Below are positions 1 through 7,393 of a stretch of DNA of 64,000 nucleotides, piece by piece. The notes beneath the pieces were generated by a model. That model made no database searches, had not been told where the DNA came from, and saw only the letters and a list, made by a program, of their open reading frames with translations. How positions within the stretch are numbered: the first letter of the stretch is position 1; each line of letters begins with the position of its first letter. Origin of the DNA: a virus. The DNA lies in IMG/VR virus record IMGVR_UViG_3300009163_000026, positions 22,856-86,855 of that record. The stretch is one strand, 5' to 3'. Made by a program: the position numbers and the translations under genes.

Positions 1-129
1 CTTAACTATAATCTTATTACCATAGTCATCAAGAACCTCGTAGTTATCATCGTCGAGTTTTGTAATAATGGGGCAGCAGTTACCTTTGCCACATAATTGG
101 ATTTCATTTTCAGATAGTCGTTTAAGCAT
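1..129 (-). CDS. Small conserved phage protein, cut by the window edge
   Basis: The frame is open from an ATG at 129 to base 1, so at least 43 residues are present and the C-terminus lies outside. The start MLKRLSENEIQLCGKGNCCP, with a Cys and a CC pair, resembles short phage proteins of unknown function that begin with a similar IQLCG-x-CC pattern. That resemblance is from memory and could not be searched. A TATAAATA box stands 18 bp upstream. Confidence 0.6.
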   Translation of the reverse strand, partial: MLKRLSENEIQLCGKGNCCPIITKLDDDNYEVLDDYGNKIIVK

Positions 130-146
130 ACCAGTATTTAGTTTAT

Positions 147-154
147 TATTTATA
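147..154 (-). promoter_or_regulatory. T4-type late promoter box TATAAATA
   Basis: Exact TATAAATA on the minus strand, 18 bp before the start at 129. Confidence 0.55.
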
Positions 155-181
155 TAAACAACTAATATTTTTAAAAAGATA

Positions 182-958
182 TTATACGCAAGACATGACA
201 AGCGCTGCTTCTTCATCACGCCGCTTTAATAATCCATCTAAACCCTTACCTACCCACAACCGCTTCATACTAAGAATCTGCTGTGCAATATATGGGTATA
301 TATTTTTGCTGCCCGATTTTATAGTTGTTTGAATATTAAACATTTCTACCCTACTCGGACCGGTGGTTGAAGCACCTCTATTAAAAACAACACTCACAAG
401 AGCGCCAAACGCATCAGGGTGCAACTTGTCTGCTCCAGGAAACGCCTTTATTGTTTCAGCGATAAATCTAGGCAAAGTATTTTTATTAAAGACAATCAGA
501 GCATTCTCCCACGGTATATCAATATTCTTTACAGATGCGACTTGCTTACGAGCAGATTCACTTTTGTATCCAAGTACTGTAGTAAGTCGGTTAAAATCGG
601 TAGGTGGTAGCAATTCTTTCCAGTCGCGGGTAAACTGACCTGTCGTATTATAACCTAAATCATATCCAATACCTATTGTTACGCCTGAGGCTCCGCCAGG
701 CCAACAAGGGTGTTTTAGTTGCTTATTATAATAAACTGAACCTCCACCTACTTCATAATCTATTATCAATTGTAATGCGCGATCAGATAGAGGATTAAAA
801 CTTACTGTACTTAGAGTAGATGTAGGCAACTCTTTTTCTAAAGGACATATTCGCTTACTTATAGCGAGCCATGTCTGCATACCATCAATACCATCCTCTA
901 CTATTCCAAGTTCACGTTGAACCTGTTTGACTAATATCTCGCGGTCTGTTGAGCTCAT
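182..958 (-). CDS. Endolysin, lysozyme-like with N-terminal peptidoglycan-binding segment
   Basis: 258 residues. Residues about 8-35 (QVQRELG, then DGIDGMQTW) look like a short peptidoglycan-binding type 1 helix domain. From about residue 60 comes a lysozyme-superfamily core: the segment IIDYEVGGG places a candidate catalytic Glu at 69, and GVTIGIGYDLGY (about 92-103) matches the TIGIG strand of phage muramidases, with Thr94 and Asp100. It would cut peptidoglycan glycan strands at lysis. It is divergently transcribed from a small membrane protein and spanin pair, which supports a lysis role. The start overlaps a palindromic promoter shared with the opposite gene. The exact glycosidase family is uncertain. 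Confidence 0.85.
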   Translation of the reverse strand: MSSTDREILVKQVQRELGIVEDGIDGMQTWLAISKRICPLEKELPTSTLSTVSFNPLSDRALQLIIDYEVGGGSVYYNKQLKHPCWPGGASGVTIGIGYDLGYNTTGQFTRDWKELLPPTDFNRLTTVLGYKSESARKQVASVKNIDIPWENALIVFNKNTLPRFIAETIKAFPGADKLHPDAFGALVSVVFNRGASTTGPSRVEMFNIQTTIKSGSKNIYPYIAQQILSMKRLWVGKGLDGLLKRRDEEAALVMSCV

Positions 959-1002
959 AACATTTATATTTAAGCAGTAGTAGACTAAATATAAATGTTA
1001 TG
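956..1002. promoter_or_regulatory. Palindromic divergent late promoter
   Basis: Bases 956-972 and 986-1002 form a perfect 17-bp inverted repeat separated by 13 bp. Each arm carries AAATATAAATG and ends in the start codon of one of the two divergent genes, so the same promoter-like sequence faces both ways. Confidence 0.6.
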
Positions 1003-1197
1003 GAAATTATATTAAACTTAATAAAAGACTATCCTTGGTTCACAATCGTATCAGCTGTTGTTACGCTTGCTTCTGCAATAGCAGCTGCTACACCTACCCC
1101 GAAAGCAGGTACCCCGCTCGCTAAAGTATATTTCTTCATCGATCTTCTTGCTTTGAACATCGGTAAGGCTAAAGACACCGGTGCAGGAAAGAAATAA
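1000..1197 (+). CDS. Small membrane protein, holin candidate
   Basis: 65 residues. Residues about 12-31 (PWFTIVSAVVTLASAIAAA) form one hydrophobic segment, followed by TPTPKAGTPLAKVYFFIDLL, a second moderately hydrophobic stretch, and a basic tail ending AGKK. Its size, topology and position between the endolysin and spanin genes fit a holin or accessory lysis membrane protein. A better holin candidate (LydA-like) lies at 34411-34731, so this may be an antiholin or pinholin partner. The role is inferred from context only. Confidence 0.6.
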   Translation: MEIILNLIKDYPWFTIVSAVVTLASAIAAATPTPKAGTPLAKVYFFIDLLALNIGKAKDTGAGKK

Positions 1198-1209
1198 ATA
1201 TTACAACCG

Positions 1210-1470
1210 ATGGATATAATCGGTCTCATCAAGAACGCCCTGTTAGCTTTAACTGCTTTTTTAGAGTTAAAGAACAAGGCGTTCTATTATGATATACTCA
1301 GATCATCAAAAACAAGACAAAAAGAACTTATAAATGAAATTGAATCTCTTCGCACTAAGACTAATAATGCTGATAGTGATTATGCAGACCTCTTGCGGTC
1401 TGAACTTCTCGACGAAAAAAGAAACGCTGAACATCTATCAGCCTTCTATTCTATCACTGGAAAAAAGTAA
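1210..1470 (+). CDS. Putative inner-membrane spanin (Rz-like)
   Basis: 86 residues. A short hydrophobic N-terminus (IIGLIKNALLALTAFLEL) is followed by a charged, helical, coiled-coil-prone body (KTRQKELINEIESLRTKTNN). This is the usual shape of an i-spanin, which bridges the periplasm to an o-spanin and fuses the two membranes after peptidoglycan loss. The gene for a lipoprotein starts inside it in the +1 frame, the classic Rz/Rz1 overlap. The N-terminal helix is weaker than in lambda Rz. Confidence 0.65.
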   Translation: MDIIGLIKNALLALTAFLELKNKAFYYDILRSSKTRQKELINEIESLRTKTNNADSDYADLLRSELLDEKRNAEHLSAFYSITGKK

Positions 1471-1573
1471 GCCAGTAATTACTAAAGACGGTATATATAC
1501 ACCGAGTACAGATGAAATATGGCATTCAGATAAGCGGTTCCGTTTATTAGAGCGTGAGATTTACTATAAGTAA
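1334..1573 (+). CDS. Putative outer-membrane spanin lipoprotein (Rz1-like)
   Basis: 79 residues, starting within the preceding gene in another frame and extending 103 bp beyond it. The N-terminus has a hydrophobic signal (LFALRLIMLIVIM) ending QTSC, so Cys21 would be lipidated; Ser at -1 is standard, but Gln at -3 is not ideal for a lipobox. The rest is a short polar periplasmic domain. Together with the upstream gene this is an overlapping spanin pair. The overlap and lipobox are seen directly; the function is inferred. Confidence 0.65.
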   Translation: MKLNLFALRLIMLIVIMQTSCGLNFSTKKETLNIYQPSILSLEKSKPVITKDGIYTPSTDEIWHSDKRFRLLEREIYYK

Positions 1574-1586
1574 TATTTTACTTTAG

Positions 1587-1709
1587 TTATCGTCCTTGAC
1601 CGCGGTATTTTTTCTTGTAATTTTTTGATTGCTTAAGGTGTGACGTTTTTGCTTTTGCGTGAATGCCTTTACGTTTAATTTTTTTATTTTTTTGTGCTAA
1701 GAATTTCAT
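1587..1709 (-). CDS. Very basic 40-residue phage protein
   Basis: Reads MKFLAQKNKKIKRKGIHAKA onward to a KKKYRGQGR end, with almost half Lys/Arg/His. It recalls short basic proteins of T4-like and other myophages that contain KG[IV]HAK-K and end in YRGQGR; their role is unknown. It is on the opposite strand to its neighbours, between the spanins and a 31-residue ORF. A nucleic-acid-binding role is plausible from charge alone. Confidence 0.65.
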   Translation of the reverse strand: MKFLAQKNKKIKRKGIHAKAKTSHLKQSKNYKKKYRGQGR

Positions 1710-1743
1710 ACCATATTATATAATGTGAATCATATTTAGCTAC

Positions 1744-1751
1744 CATAAATA
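1744..1751 (+). promoter_or_regulatory. Late-promoter-like box CATAAATA
   Basis: One mismatch from TATAAATA, 7 bp before the ATG at 1758 on the plus strand. Confidence 0.35.
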
Positions 1752-1757
1752 AAAGAT

Positions 1758-1853
1758 ATGGAGCTATTTGACGAGGGTGTAAAGAGAATGCAAAAAATGC
1801 AAAAAATATTCAAATTCAATAGTGATTTTTTAGATTTATACACTATATATTAG
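1758..1853 (+). CDS. 31-residue hypothetical protein
   Basis: Open frame MELFDEGVKRMQKMQKIF to a TAG at 1851. It follows a late-promoter-like box, and the next ATG is 5 bp downstream of its stop. It is short enough to be chance, but the tight spacing supports it weakly. No family recognised. Confidence 0.35.
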   Translation: MELFDEGVKRMQKMQKIFKFNSDFLDLYTIY

Positions 1854-1858
1854 TATCT

Positions 1859-2038
1859 ATGACAGACAAAGTATATATCAACAATATATTCAAACAGGAG
1901 CTCTCTAACTTAAAATGCGGAACAGCAGATGACTTCATTATTGTTACACGGATTGAAGGTGGTAAGGTGTTTTTTACCTATGGTGATTGTAAGCTACACG
2001 TCACAACGGCTGAGCTAGAGGAAGCTAGAGTTAATTAA
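1859..2038 (+). CDS. 59-residue hypothetical protein
   Basis: Starts MTDKVYINNIFKQELSNLKC and ends EEARVN. It contains alternating beta-type segments (DDFIIVTRIEGGKVFFTYGDC). It starts 5 bp after the preceding short ORF and ends 22 bp before dnaJ, so it probably belongs to the same transcript. No family recognised. Confidence 0.6.
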   Translation: MTDKVYINNIFKQELSNLKCGTADDFIIVTRIEGGKVFFTYGDCKLHVTTAELEEARVN

Positions 2039-2060
2039 TTTAAACAAGCACACATAAGAA

Positions 2061-3170
2061 ATGTCGGATAAGCGTGATTACTATGTAGTGCTAGAGGTAG
2101 ATCGTAATGTCGATGCAGAGGGTATTAAAAAAGCATATCGTCGACTTGCTATTAAGCATCACCCAGATAAAAATCAAGGTGATAGTGCTGCAGAAGAGAA
2201 ATTCAAAGAGTTAGGTGAAGCATATGAGATTCTAAGTGATCAAGATAAGCGAGCTGCTTACGATAGACACGGTCACGCTGCCTTCGTAGGTGGAGGTAGA
2301 CCGCAAAGTCACTCACATCAAGATATTTTCGCTCAGATGTTCGGTGGTGGATTTGGTAGCTTCTTTGGCGGTCACGCTGGGCCTAGACAGCAGAAGGGTG
2401 AAGATATACGTTGTGATATATCTCTTAATCTAGAAGAAGTAATACACTCAACTGCAAAAGAAATTACCATTCCACGGTTCGTTGGCTGTGAGGCGTGTAG
2501 TTCAAACGGTACACAGTCGACAAATGGCCTACAGACTTGTACGACGTGCAGTGGTAACGGTGTTGTTATTCAACAGTCTGGTATGTTTGTCCAGCAAACC
2601 ACATGCCCTGAATGTCGTGGTGCGGGTGAGATAATTACAGACCCATGTAACGTTTGCAGCGGTGAAGGCCGTGTACAATGTAACACTCAGATACAGGTGA
2701 ATATACCTGCAGGGGTTGATGCAGATACGCGTATGTGTATGCAAGGCAATGGTAACAGTGGTAGAAGAGGTAGTCCAAGTGGCGACCTCTATATACACAC
2801 TAATATTGTGCAACACAGTGTCTTTAGGAGAGAAGGAACTGAGCTGTTCTGCGATGTACTGTTGGATATTAAAACCGCTACCCTAGGCGGTACACTAACC
2901 GTGCCTACGTTTGAAGGAGGAGTAGTAATAAAAATACCAACTGGTACGCAAAGCGGTTCTGTGTTTAAGTTAAGTCATAGAGGTTCACCAATGATTAATT
3001 CAAGCGATAGAGGTAGTCTGAATATTACAGTACAGGTCGAAATACCAGTAGAGCTTGATAGCTATCAACAAGAGTTATTAAATGCATTTACTAACTCACT
3101 AGCACCAGTAAACACCCCTTTACATAAAGGCTTTACTACAGTAGCGGAAAGATTCCTGAACAAGATTTAA
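2061..3170 (+). CDS. dnaJ: DnaJ/Hsp40 co-chaperone
   Basis: 369 residues, full length for a type I DnaJ. The J domain covers about residues 5-70, with the essential HPD motif at 34-36 (KHHPDKNQG). A Gly/Phe-rich linker (FGGGFGSFFGGHAG) follows at about 90-110, then four CxxC zinc-finger repeats at about 140-205 (CEACSSNG is the degenerate one; CTTCSGNG, CPECRGAG and CNVCSGEG are canonical), then the C-terminal substrate-binding beta domains. It would stimulate the ATPase of a DnaK, and a matching dnaK lies at 25523-27391 on the other strand. Carriage of both by a phage is uncommon. grpE is not in the window. Confidence 0.95.
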   Translation: MSDKRDYYVVLEVDRNVDAEGIKKAYRRLAIKHHPDKNQGDSAAEEKFKELGEAYEILSDQDKRAAYDRHGHAAFVGGGRPQSHSHQDIFAQMFGGGFGSFFGGHAGPRQQKGEDIRCDISLNLEEVIHSTAKEITIPRFVGCEACSSNGTQSTNGLQTCTTCSGNGVVIQQSGMFVQQTTCPECRGAGEIITDPCNVCSGEGRVQCNTQIQVNIPAGVDADTRMCMQGNGNSGRRGSPSGDLYIHTNIVQHSVFRREGTELFCDVLLDIKTATLGGTLTVPTFEGGVVIKIPTGTQSGSVFKLSHRGSPMINSSDRGSLNITVQVEIPVELDSYQQELLNAFTNSLAPVNTPLHKGFTTVAERFLNKI

Positions 3171-3183
3171 TTTTAAGATTATA

Positions 3184-3522
3184 TTATAATATCTCGTTAT
3201 CTTTATAATATACATGAATTGCGGGGAAATGTTCAAGTATAAAATTATTTAGTCTCTCTGTACCAGGACGGAAATCGCGACTTTCTCCTTCATCACCCTC
3301 TTCGTCGAGAGTATCTGACCTGTGCCACAAATCAAAGTTAAAATTAGGATGGTCTTCCGCTACCATTATCTCCCTTTCAAATTTGAACCTCCTAGGATTA
3401 GGGGTAGGTCCCATATAGGTAACGTCTACATAAATATTTCCTAATTCCGGTAAGTCACCATCCTCACCATACATTTCGTGCGAAACAACATCAGCCTCAA
3501 TTTCAAATATTTTATATCTCAT
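3184..3522 (-). CDS. MRYK-family protein, copy 1
   Basis: 112 residues, starting MRYKIFEIEADVV. The family motif is present as EDHPNFNFD at about 56-64. The start codon lies inside the 3' end of the neighbouring copy (11-bp overlap at 3512-3522), so the two are probably translationally coupled. This is the last gene of the first MRYK run; it converges on dnaJ with only 13 bp between the two stop codons. Confidence 0.8.
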   Translation of the reverse strand: MRYKIFEIEADVVSHEMYGEDGDLPELGNIYVDVTYMGPTPNPRRFKFEREIMVAEDHPNFNFDLWHRSDTLDEEGDEGESRDFRPGTERLNNFILEHFPAIHVYYKDNEIL

Positions 3523-3970
3523 TGTCGTATGTATTTAAATTTACAAAGTCAGGAAGACATTTGTGTAGTATAGTACGTGTCATATCACGTGCAGCTTCTT
3601 TATCATCAGTAATAAAATAATATAGTTCGGCATCCTTCCTACGGGCGGCGTTTAGAACATCAAAATTAAAGCTGGGGTGTGATTCAGGTAGTATGTAATA
3701 GTACCGTGTTGCGTTACCGTATTGTGCATCTGTATTGCTACCACCATCAACCATCCTATATAGGTATTGAGCAACCCTAATAAATTCATATTTTGATAGA
3801 TCATCATCCTCATCGGTTCCTGCTGGACTCCAGTGGCTATTCAAAGCATTTTCTGGTACTCGGTCATACTTGAGTATACTACCATCGACTATCTTAACGT
3901 CTTCTATATGTAGTGTCTCAACTTCATCGAGATCAACAGCGCCTTGTATTTGAAATTTCTTGTATCTCAT
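3512..3970 (-). CDS. MRYK-family protein, copy 2
   Basis: 152 residues with start MRYKKFQIQG and motif PESHPSFNFD at about 95-104. It is longer than most copies because of an insert before the motif (DEDDDLSKYEF and GGSNTDAQYGN). One base separates it from copy 3 upstream. Confidence 0.8.
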   Translation of the reverse strand: MRYKKFQIQGAVDLDEVETLHIEDVKIVDGSILKYDRVPENALNSHWSPAGTDEDDDLSKYEFIRVAQYLYRMVDGGSNTDAQYGNATRYYYILPESHPSFNFDVLNAARRKDAELYYFITDDKEAARDMTRTILHKCLPDFVNLNTYDNEI

Positions 3971-3971
3971 T

Positions 3972-4355
3972 TTAAAAGTAGTTACGTAACAAGTTATTAA
4001 ATTGCTTCCAAGCGGGGTGGTCTTTAGATATTATAGGCTTTACAGGTGTGTTATATGTACCACCTTCTCCAAGTACAACTCTATCTACTACATATATATT
4101 AAAGAATGGATGTGTCTCTGGTACAAAGAAAGCATTCCGAGAAAACGTCCGTTGATATTCTAACAACTCGTAAATACCATCACGCCATAAGCGGTAGCGA
4201 TTGTCTCTATATATCGGAGTATACGGAGGTGCACCAGGCTCCATTTTAAATTCGTCATCGGTTAGATAGAAAAAGCCATCAGGTATATCCGGATAGTTCA
4301 TACGCACAGATCGCTGTTGATCATTATAGCCGAAAAAGTATAGCCTATATCTCAT
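3972..4355 (-). CDS. MRYK-family protein, copy 3
   Basis: 127 residues. It starts MRYRLYFFGY, with K replaced by R, and has the consensus motif PETHPFFN at about 79-86. It is the first gene after a TATAAATA box and a hairpin terminator at 4389-4403, so a transcript of copies 3-2-1 probably begins here. Confidence 0.8.
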   Translation of the reverse strand: MRYRLYFFGYNDQQRSVRMNYPDIPDGFFYLTDDEFKMEPGAPPYTPIYRDNRYRLWRDGIYELLEYQRTFSRNAFFVPETHPFFNIYVVDRVVLGEGGTYNTPVKPIISKDHPAWKQFNNLLRNYF

Positions 4356-4374
4356 TTTTATAACCAGTTAAGTA

Positions 4375-4382
4375 TATTTATA
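4375..4382 (-). promoter_or_regulatory. T4-type late promoter box TATAAATA
   Basis: Exact box, 19 bp before the copy 3 start at 4355. Confidence 0.6.
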
Positions 4383-4388
4383 GTAAAA

Positions 4389-4403
4389 GCGTCCGAAGGA
4401 CGC
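4389..4403 (-). terminator. Hairpin terminator GCGTCC-TTC-GGACGC
   Basis: On the minus strand a 6-bp GC stem with a TTC turn is followed by TTTTAC. It lies between the copy 4 gene and the late promoter of copy 3. The adjacent 4422-4460 stretch is a degenerate GTCTC(G/A)-TGGTCTC tandem repeat. Confidence 0.55.
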
Positions 4404-4466
4404 CCGGCACACACATCTTTGTCTCGTTGGTCTCGTTTGTCTCACTGGTCTCGTGTGGTCTTTTTA

Positions 4467-5033
4467 CTATCGCCCGAATTCAAAAGGCGTCCCGTTAGGT
4501 CCAGCGGTAGCCATTACTCTCCCAAAATCATCAGTGTCTTCATTCGCTACAAGCGAGTTGTATTGTTCGTGGGTGATAATTAAATCACGTAGTTGCCTCT
4601 TAGTATCGAGATTGTGAAACTCAGTTGAGGATATAAAATAATCATCAACACAATTATACATTAAGTCTATATTAAACAAAGGATCTGTTTCATCTACTAC
4701 CTTTATAAAGAACTGTGTCATGGTGAAATGAAGATCTTGTTTAACGGATCGATCACCATATTCTTTCGATGTAGGTTGATCCTTACGTGTAACATAGTTA
4801 TAGAACTGAGTTTTACCTAACTGAACATAGTATAGGTGTCGGAGATTATAAGAGTAATTAGGAGAGATTATAATGTCGTCTCTACCATAAATGAACCTAC
4901 CAGGCGGCTTCTTAAGTATACCGGCAAGAGCGCCTATAAAATCTATTTCGGAGCCGTCGTGGATCTCGTCACCGTTAGTATCATAGGCAGCATCGTAAAC
5001 CCTATAGGAAAAATCAATTGCTTTATATCTCAT
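4467..5033 (-). CDS. MRYK-family protein, copy 4 (longest)
   Basis: 188 residues from the MRYK methionine at 5033; an in-frame ATG 15 bp upstream is possible, but the family alignment favours MRYKAIDFSY. The motif is altered to DETDPLFNID. It has N- and C-terminal extensions relative to the usual 110 residues. Confidence 0.8.
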   Translation of the reverse strand: MRYKAIDFSYRVYDAAYDTNGDEIHDGSEIDFIGALAGILKKPPGRFIYGRDDIIISPNYSYNLRHLYYVQLGKTQFYNYVTRKDQPTSKEYGDRSVKQDLHFTMTQFFIKVVDETDPLFNIDLMYNCVDDYFISSTEFHNLDTKRQLRDLIITHEQYNSLVANEDTDDFGRVMATAGPNGTPFEFGR

Positions 5034-5041
5034 ATTATTTA

Positions 5042-5338
5042 TTACCAATTTCTACACGACCAGTAACCGGCCGATGTCTTATCTTTCTTCTGAGAACACT
5101 TGTGTCTAGCTCTGAATGACTTGCGGCGCTTTGGATTAGACTTCTTAATACGTAGATTAGGGTCTCCGTAATGCACTCGCTTATAACCGGTCTTTGTCTT
5201 CACACACCGCATATATTTCTTATCGGATCTACTAGAGGACTGCTGACCGGTTACCTTAGTGCATTGGGTGGCCTCTATGATAATAGAGGTATCAGCTAAT
5301 GCTTCCAGTAACTCATAATACTCGATAAACGATATCAT
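5042..5338 (-). CDS. Basic Cys-containing conserved phage protein
   Basis: 98 residues. The N-terminus MISFIEYYELLEALAD is like the MxSFxxFxxE starts of several phage virion proteins. The C-terminal half is strongly basic (YMRCVKTKTGYKRVHYGDPN, then KRRKSFRARHKCSQKKDKTS, then a YWSC ending). This C-terminal pattern recalls a conserved module in phages and giant viruses with unknown function. A TATAAATA box sits 5 bp upstream. DNA or RNA binding is plausible from charge. Confidence 0.7.
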   Translation of the reverse strand: MISFIEYYELLEALADTSIIIEATQCTKVTGQQSSSRSDKKYMRCVKTKTGYKRVHYGDPNLRIKKSNPKRRKSFRARHKCSQKKDKTSAGYWSCRNW

Positions 5339-5343
5339 ATTAG

Positions 5344-5351
5344 TATTTATA
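5344..5351 (-). promoter_or_regulatory. T4-type late promoter box TATAAATA
   Basis: Exact box, 5 bp before the start at 5338. It overlaps the stop codon of copy 5 (5347). Confidence 0.55.
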
Positions 5352-5685
5352 GCTTTAGGGATTGCAGATATTTAAATAGTAGACTTGACAGTATGGGTGC
5401 TAGATCTAGAGAGAGGGCCGTGTTTATTTGAGTTTGATAAGCAGGAATATCAAAGATTTCTGTTTTAATAGCAGAATAATTAAAGAATTTATTATCCTCT
5501 GGTACCATATATATATCACCGTACATAGAACCGAGGAACCAAACACCATCTTTAGCCTCCTTAAATCCTTTAAGTACAAGGTTAGCCGGGTAGTTCACTC
5601 CTGCAAAGTTGCTTCCGTGTCTGATATATAATGTTTGATCATAATCCATCATTCCTTTATGTTTAAAATATGATTTGTATCTCAT
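5347..5685 (-). CDS. MRYK-family protein, copy 5
   Basis: 112 residues with start MRYKSYFKHKG. It keeps three family blocks: IRHGSNF near residue 22, DGVWFLGS near 46, and PEDNKFFN near 62. It shares length and most positions with copy 6 (KEAKDGVWF-GS-YGD-Y-VPEDN-FFN, then KYxxSLKL at the end), so the pair is a fairly recent tandem duplication. Confidence 0.85.
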   Translation of the reverse strand: MRYKSYFKHKGMMDYDQTLYIRHGSNFAGVNYPANLVLKGFKEAKDGVWFLGSMYGDIYMVPEDNKFFNYSAIKTEIFDIPAYQTQINTALSLDLAPILSSLLFKYLQSLKL

Positions 5686-5690
5686 TGTTA

Positions 5691-6029
5691 TTAGAGCTTT
5701 AAGGAGAAGAAATATTTAAGTATTAAATTTGACACTCTACCAGATACATCAAACCCAAAGACCGCGTTTAGTTCAGTTCGATAAACAGAATAATCAAAGA
5801 TTTCTTTTTTAAGAGGGTAAAAATTAAAGAATTCATTATCCTCTGGTACCAGATATGTATCACCGTACTGAGAACCGATGAACCAAACACCATCTTTAGC
5901 CTCCTTAGCTCTTTTAAGTCCAATGTTATTTGGGTTCTCCACGTCTACAAAGCTGTTTCCGTGTCTGATATATAATATCGAACCACAACTTATCGTTCTC
6001 CCCTCCACAAAATACGGTTTATATCTCAT
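5691..6029 (-). CDS. MRYK-family protein, copy 6
   Basis: 112 residues with start MRYKPYFVEG, blocks IRHGNSF, DGVWFIGS and PEDNEFFN, and ending FFSLKL. It is the closest relative of copy 5. Its start codon overlaps the end of the nucleotidyltransferase-like gene by 4 bp (6026-6029), so the two are probably coupled. Confidence 0.85.
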   Translation of the reverse strand: MRYKPYFVEGRTISCGSILYIRHGNSFVDVENPNNIGLKRAKEAKDGVWFIGSQYGDTYLVPEDNEFFNFYPLKKEIFDYSVYRTELNAVFGFDVSGRVSNLILKYFFSLKL

Positions 6030-6979
6030 CTTTTGGTTAAGTTTGAATTATCTGGCAAAAACTTGCCTTTGAGTTCTAAGCGTTCTTGGTTATCGATCCA
6101 ATATTGCTGAAGGTCCTCAGGAATGTCGGCTCGGGTACTATCGAGGATTTTTAAGTATATATCATATACAGCGTGTAGGTCTCGGGCTGGTAAGCTATTC
6201 TTAAGCGCTCCAATTAGTTTAAAATAATCACCAGCTGTATCCGTGGTTAAATCTAAACCATATAGTCTATTAAGGAGACTTATAGCCTGGGGAGGACTCG
6301 ATGCCGCAATCTCTTGAGTTGCCTTATTTTTGATTCCATAGTTGTGGGAGAATGTATATCCTTTGTGAGAGAAAAGAGCTACAATAAGCTGGGTTCTGTG
6401 TAACCCTTTAATACTTCCTTTATAAACTGCCGAGTGGTAGGCAAACGATAACCAATCTATATCACCTACATTGATATCAATCTGAACATTCTGCCCTACT
6501 TCCCTACCCTGTTCATCATATTGAGGAAACTGACAGAAGAGAGAACCAGAGGAAGAACCTTTAATGTCTACTAAAATCTGCTTATCAGAGGCTTGGAGTT
6601 TTTCTGCAATTGCTACAATAACTGCTCGCTTAAGAAGCTGGGTATCTACAGCGGTCTTTGAGCGTTTCTTAAAACCAACAAAGAGGTCTTGAACTCTGTT
6701 ATCATCTAATCCCCAATCAGAAATATCTTTGAAAGAGTCCTCTGATAGAGCAAGATCTATGTCTCCTGAGTAGTCTTTTTTACCGACAGATCCAAGTGTG
6801 CGCACACCTTTAAAGTGTGGGTGTGCTTTAGGAAACACACCTCCAAACTGCTTAAAGAATTCTCGAAGAGTTGGATTTATATGCTCCTTTTTAATCGGAC
6901 CAGTCTCATCAAAAACATTACCCCCCTCTGTGAGAATTTGTCTTGTAGTAAAGAACCTAGCAAACGATATCATATACAA
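6026..6979 (-). CDS. Nucleotidyltransferase-fold protein
   Basis: 317 residues (or 315 from the second Met). The signature LGSVGKKDYSGDIDLAL at about 62-78 matches the NTase helix-and-strand motif GS-x(n)-DxD, with Gly63-Ser64 and Asp73/Asp75. A third carboxylate may be in VQIDINVGDIDW near 165-175. The family transfers nucleotides to RNA, proteins or small molecules; the substrate here cannot be told. The N-terminus (MISFARFF) again resembles the MISF tag of the 5042-5338 protein. A TATAAATA box lies 3 bp upstream. It is flanked on both sides by MRYK copies. Confidence 0.7.
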   Translation of the reverse strand: MYMISFARFFTTRQILTEGGNVFDETGPIKKEHINPTLREFFKQFGGVFPKAHPHFKGVRTLGSVGKKDYSGDIDLALSEDSFKDISDWGLDDNRVQDLFVGFKKRSKTAVDTQLLKRAVIVAIAEKLQASDKQILVDIKGSSSGSLFCQFPQYDEQGREVGQNVQIDINVGDIDWLSFAYHSAVYKGSIKGLHRTQLIVALFSHKGYTFSHNYGIKNKATQEIAASSPPQAISLLNRLYGLDLTTDTAGDYFKLIGALKNSLPARDLHAVYDIYLKILDSTRADIPEDLQQYWIDNQERLELKGKFLPDNSNLTKR

Positions 6980-6982
6980 GTG

Positions 6983-6990
6983 TATTTATA
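6983..6990 (-). promoter_or_regulatory. T4-type late promoter box TATAAATA
   Basis: Exact box just before the start at 6979. The upstream AT-rich block at 7012-7038 is shared with the 8181 promoter. Confidence 0.6.
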
Positions 6991-7011
6991 GGAGACCCAT
7001 TATAAAGAGCT

Positions 7012-7038
7012 CGAGAATTTTGGCAAAAAAAATTTTTT
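7012..7038 (-). repeat. Promoter-upstream repeat, copy A
   Basis: Plus-strand reading CGAGAATTTTGGCAAAAA followed by an AT run. A second copy at 8210-8232 occupies the same place relative to another TATAAATA box. Confidence 0.55.
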
Positions 7039-7384
7039 AGGGCTTAAAATTGTCAATTGCTAGTTGCTGTATCTCACGGGTCCGGTGTATGACATGATTA
7101 GGATACATTTCATCGTTTGCTCTGATAAGACGATCTATATTAAAAAATGGGTTACTCTCTGGTACCATATAGACAGCACCATTTGAACGGCGTTCGCTAG
7201 GGACCCATATACCATTTTTAATCTCCGTACAATTAATAAGATTAATACCCCATCTATAAGCCGGCTGATCGCTTTGCGGGTAGTGGAAGTTGTTACCCTG
7301 TTTTATAAACACCTCCCCACACCCCGCAAGCTCCGTCTGGTGAGTTATCTGTTCAACTTGAATTAAATATGCTTTGTATCTCAT
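7037..7384 (-). CDS. MRYK-family protein, copy 7
   Basis: 115 residues with start MRYKAYLIQVEQ and blocks IKQGNNF, NGIWVPS and PESNPFFNID. It lies 9 bp downstream of copy 8. Its stop touches the promoter-upstream repeat. Confidence 0.85.
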   Translation of the reverse strand: MRYKAYLIQVEQITHQTELAGCGEVFIKQGNNFHYPQSDQPAYRWGINLINCTEIKNGIWVPSERRSNGAVYMVPESNPFFNIDRLIRANDEMYPNHVIHRTREIQQLAIDNFKP

Positions 7385-7393
7385 TATTACAAT

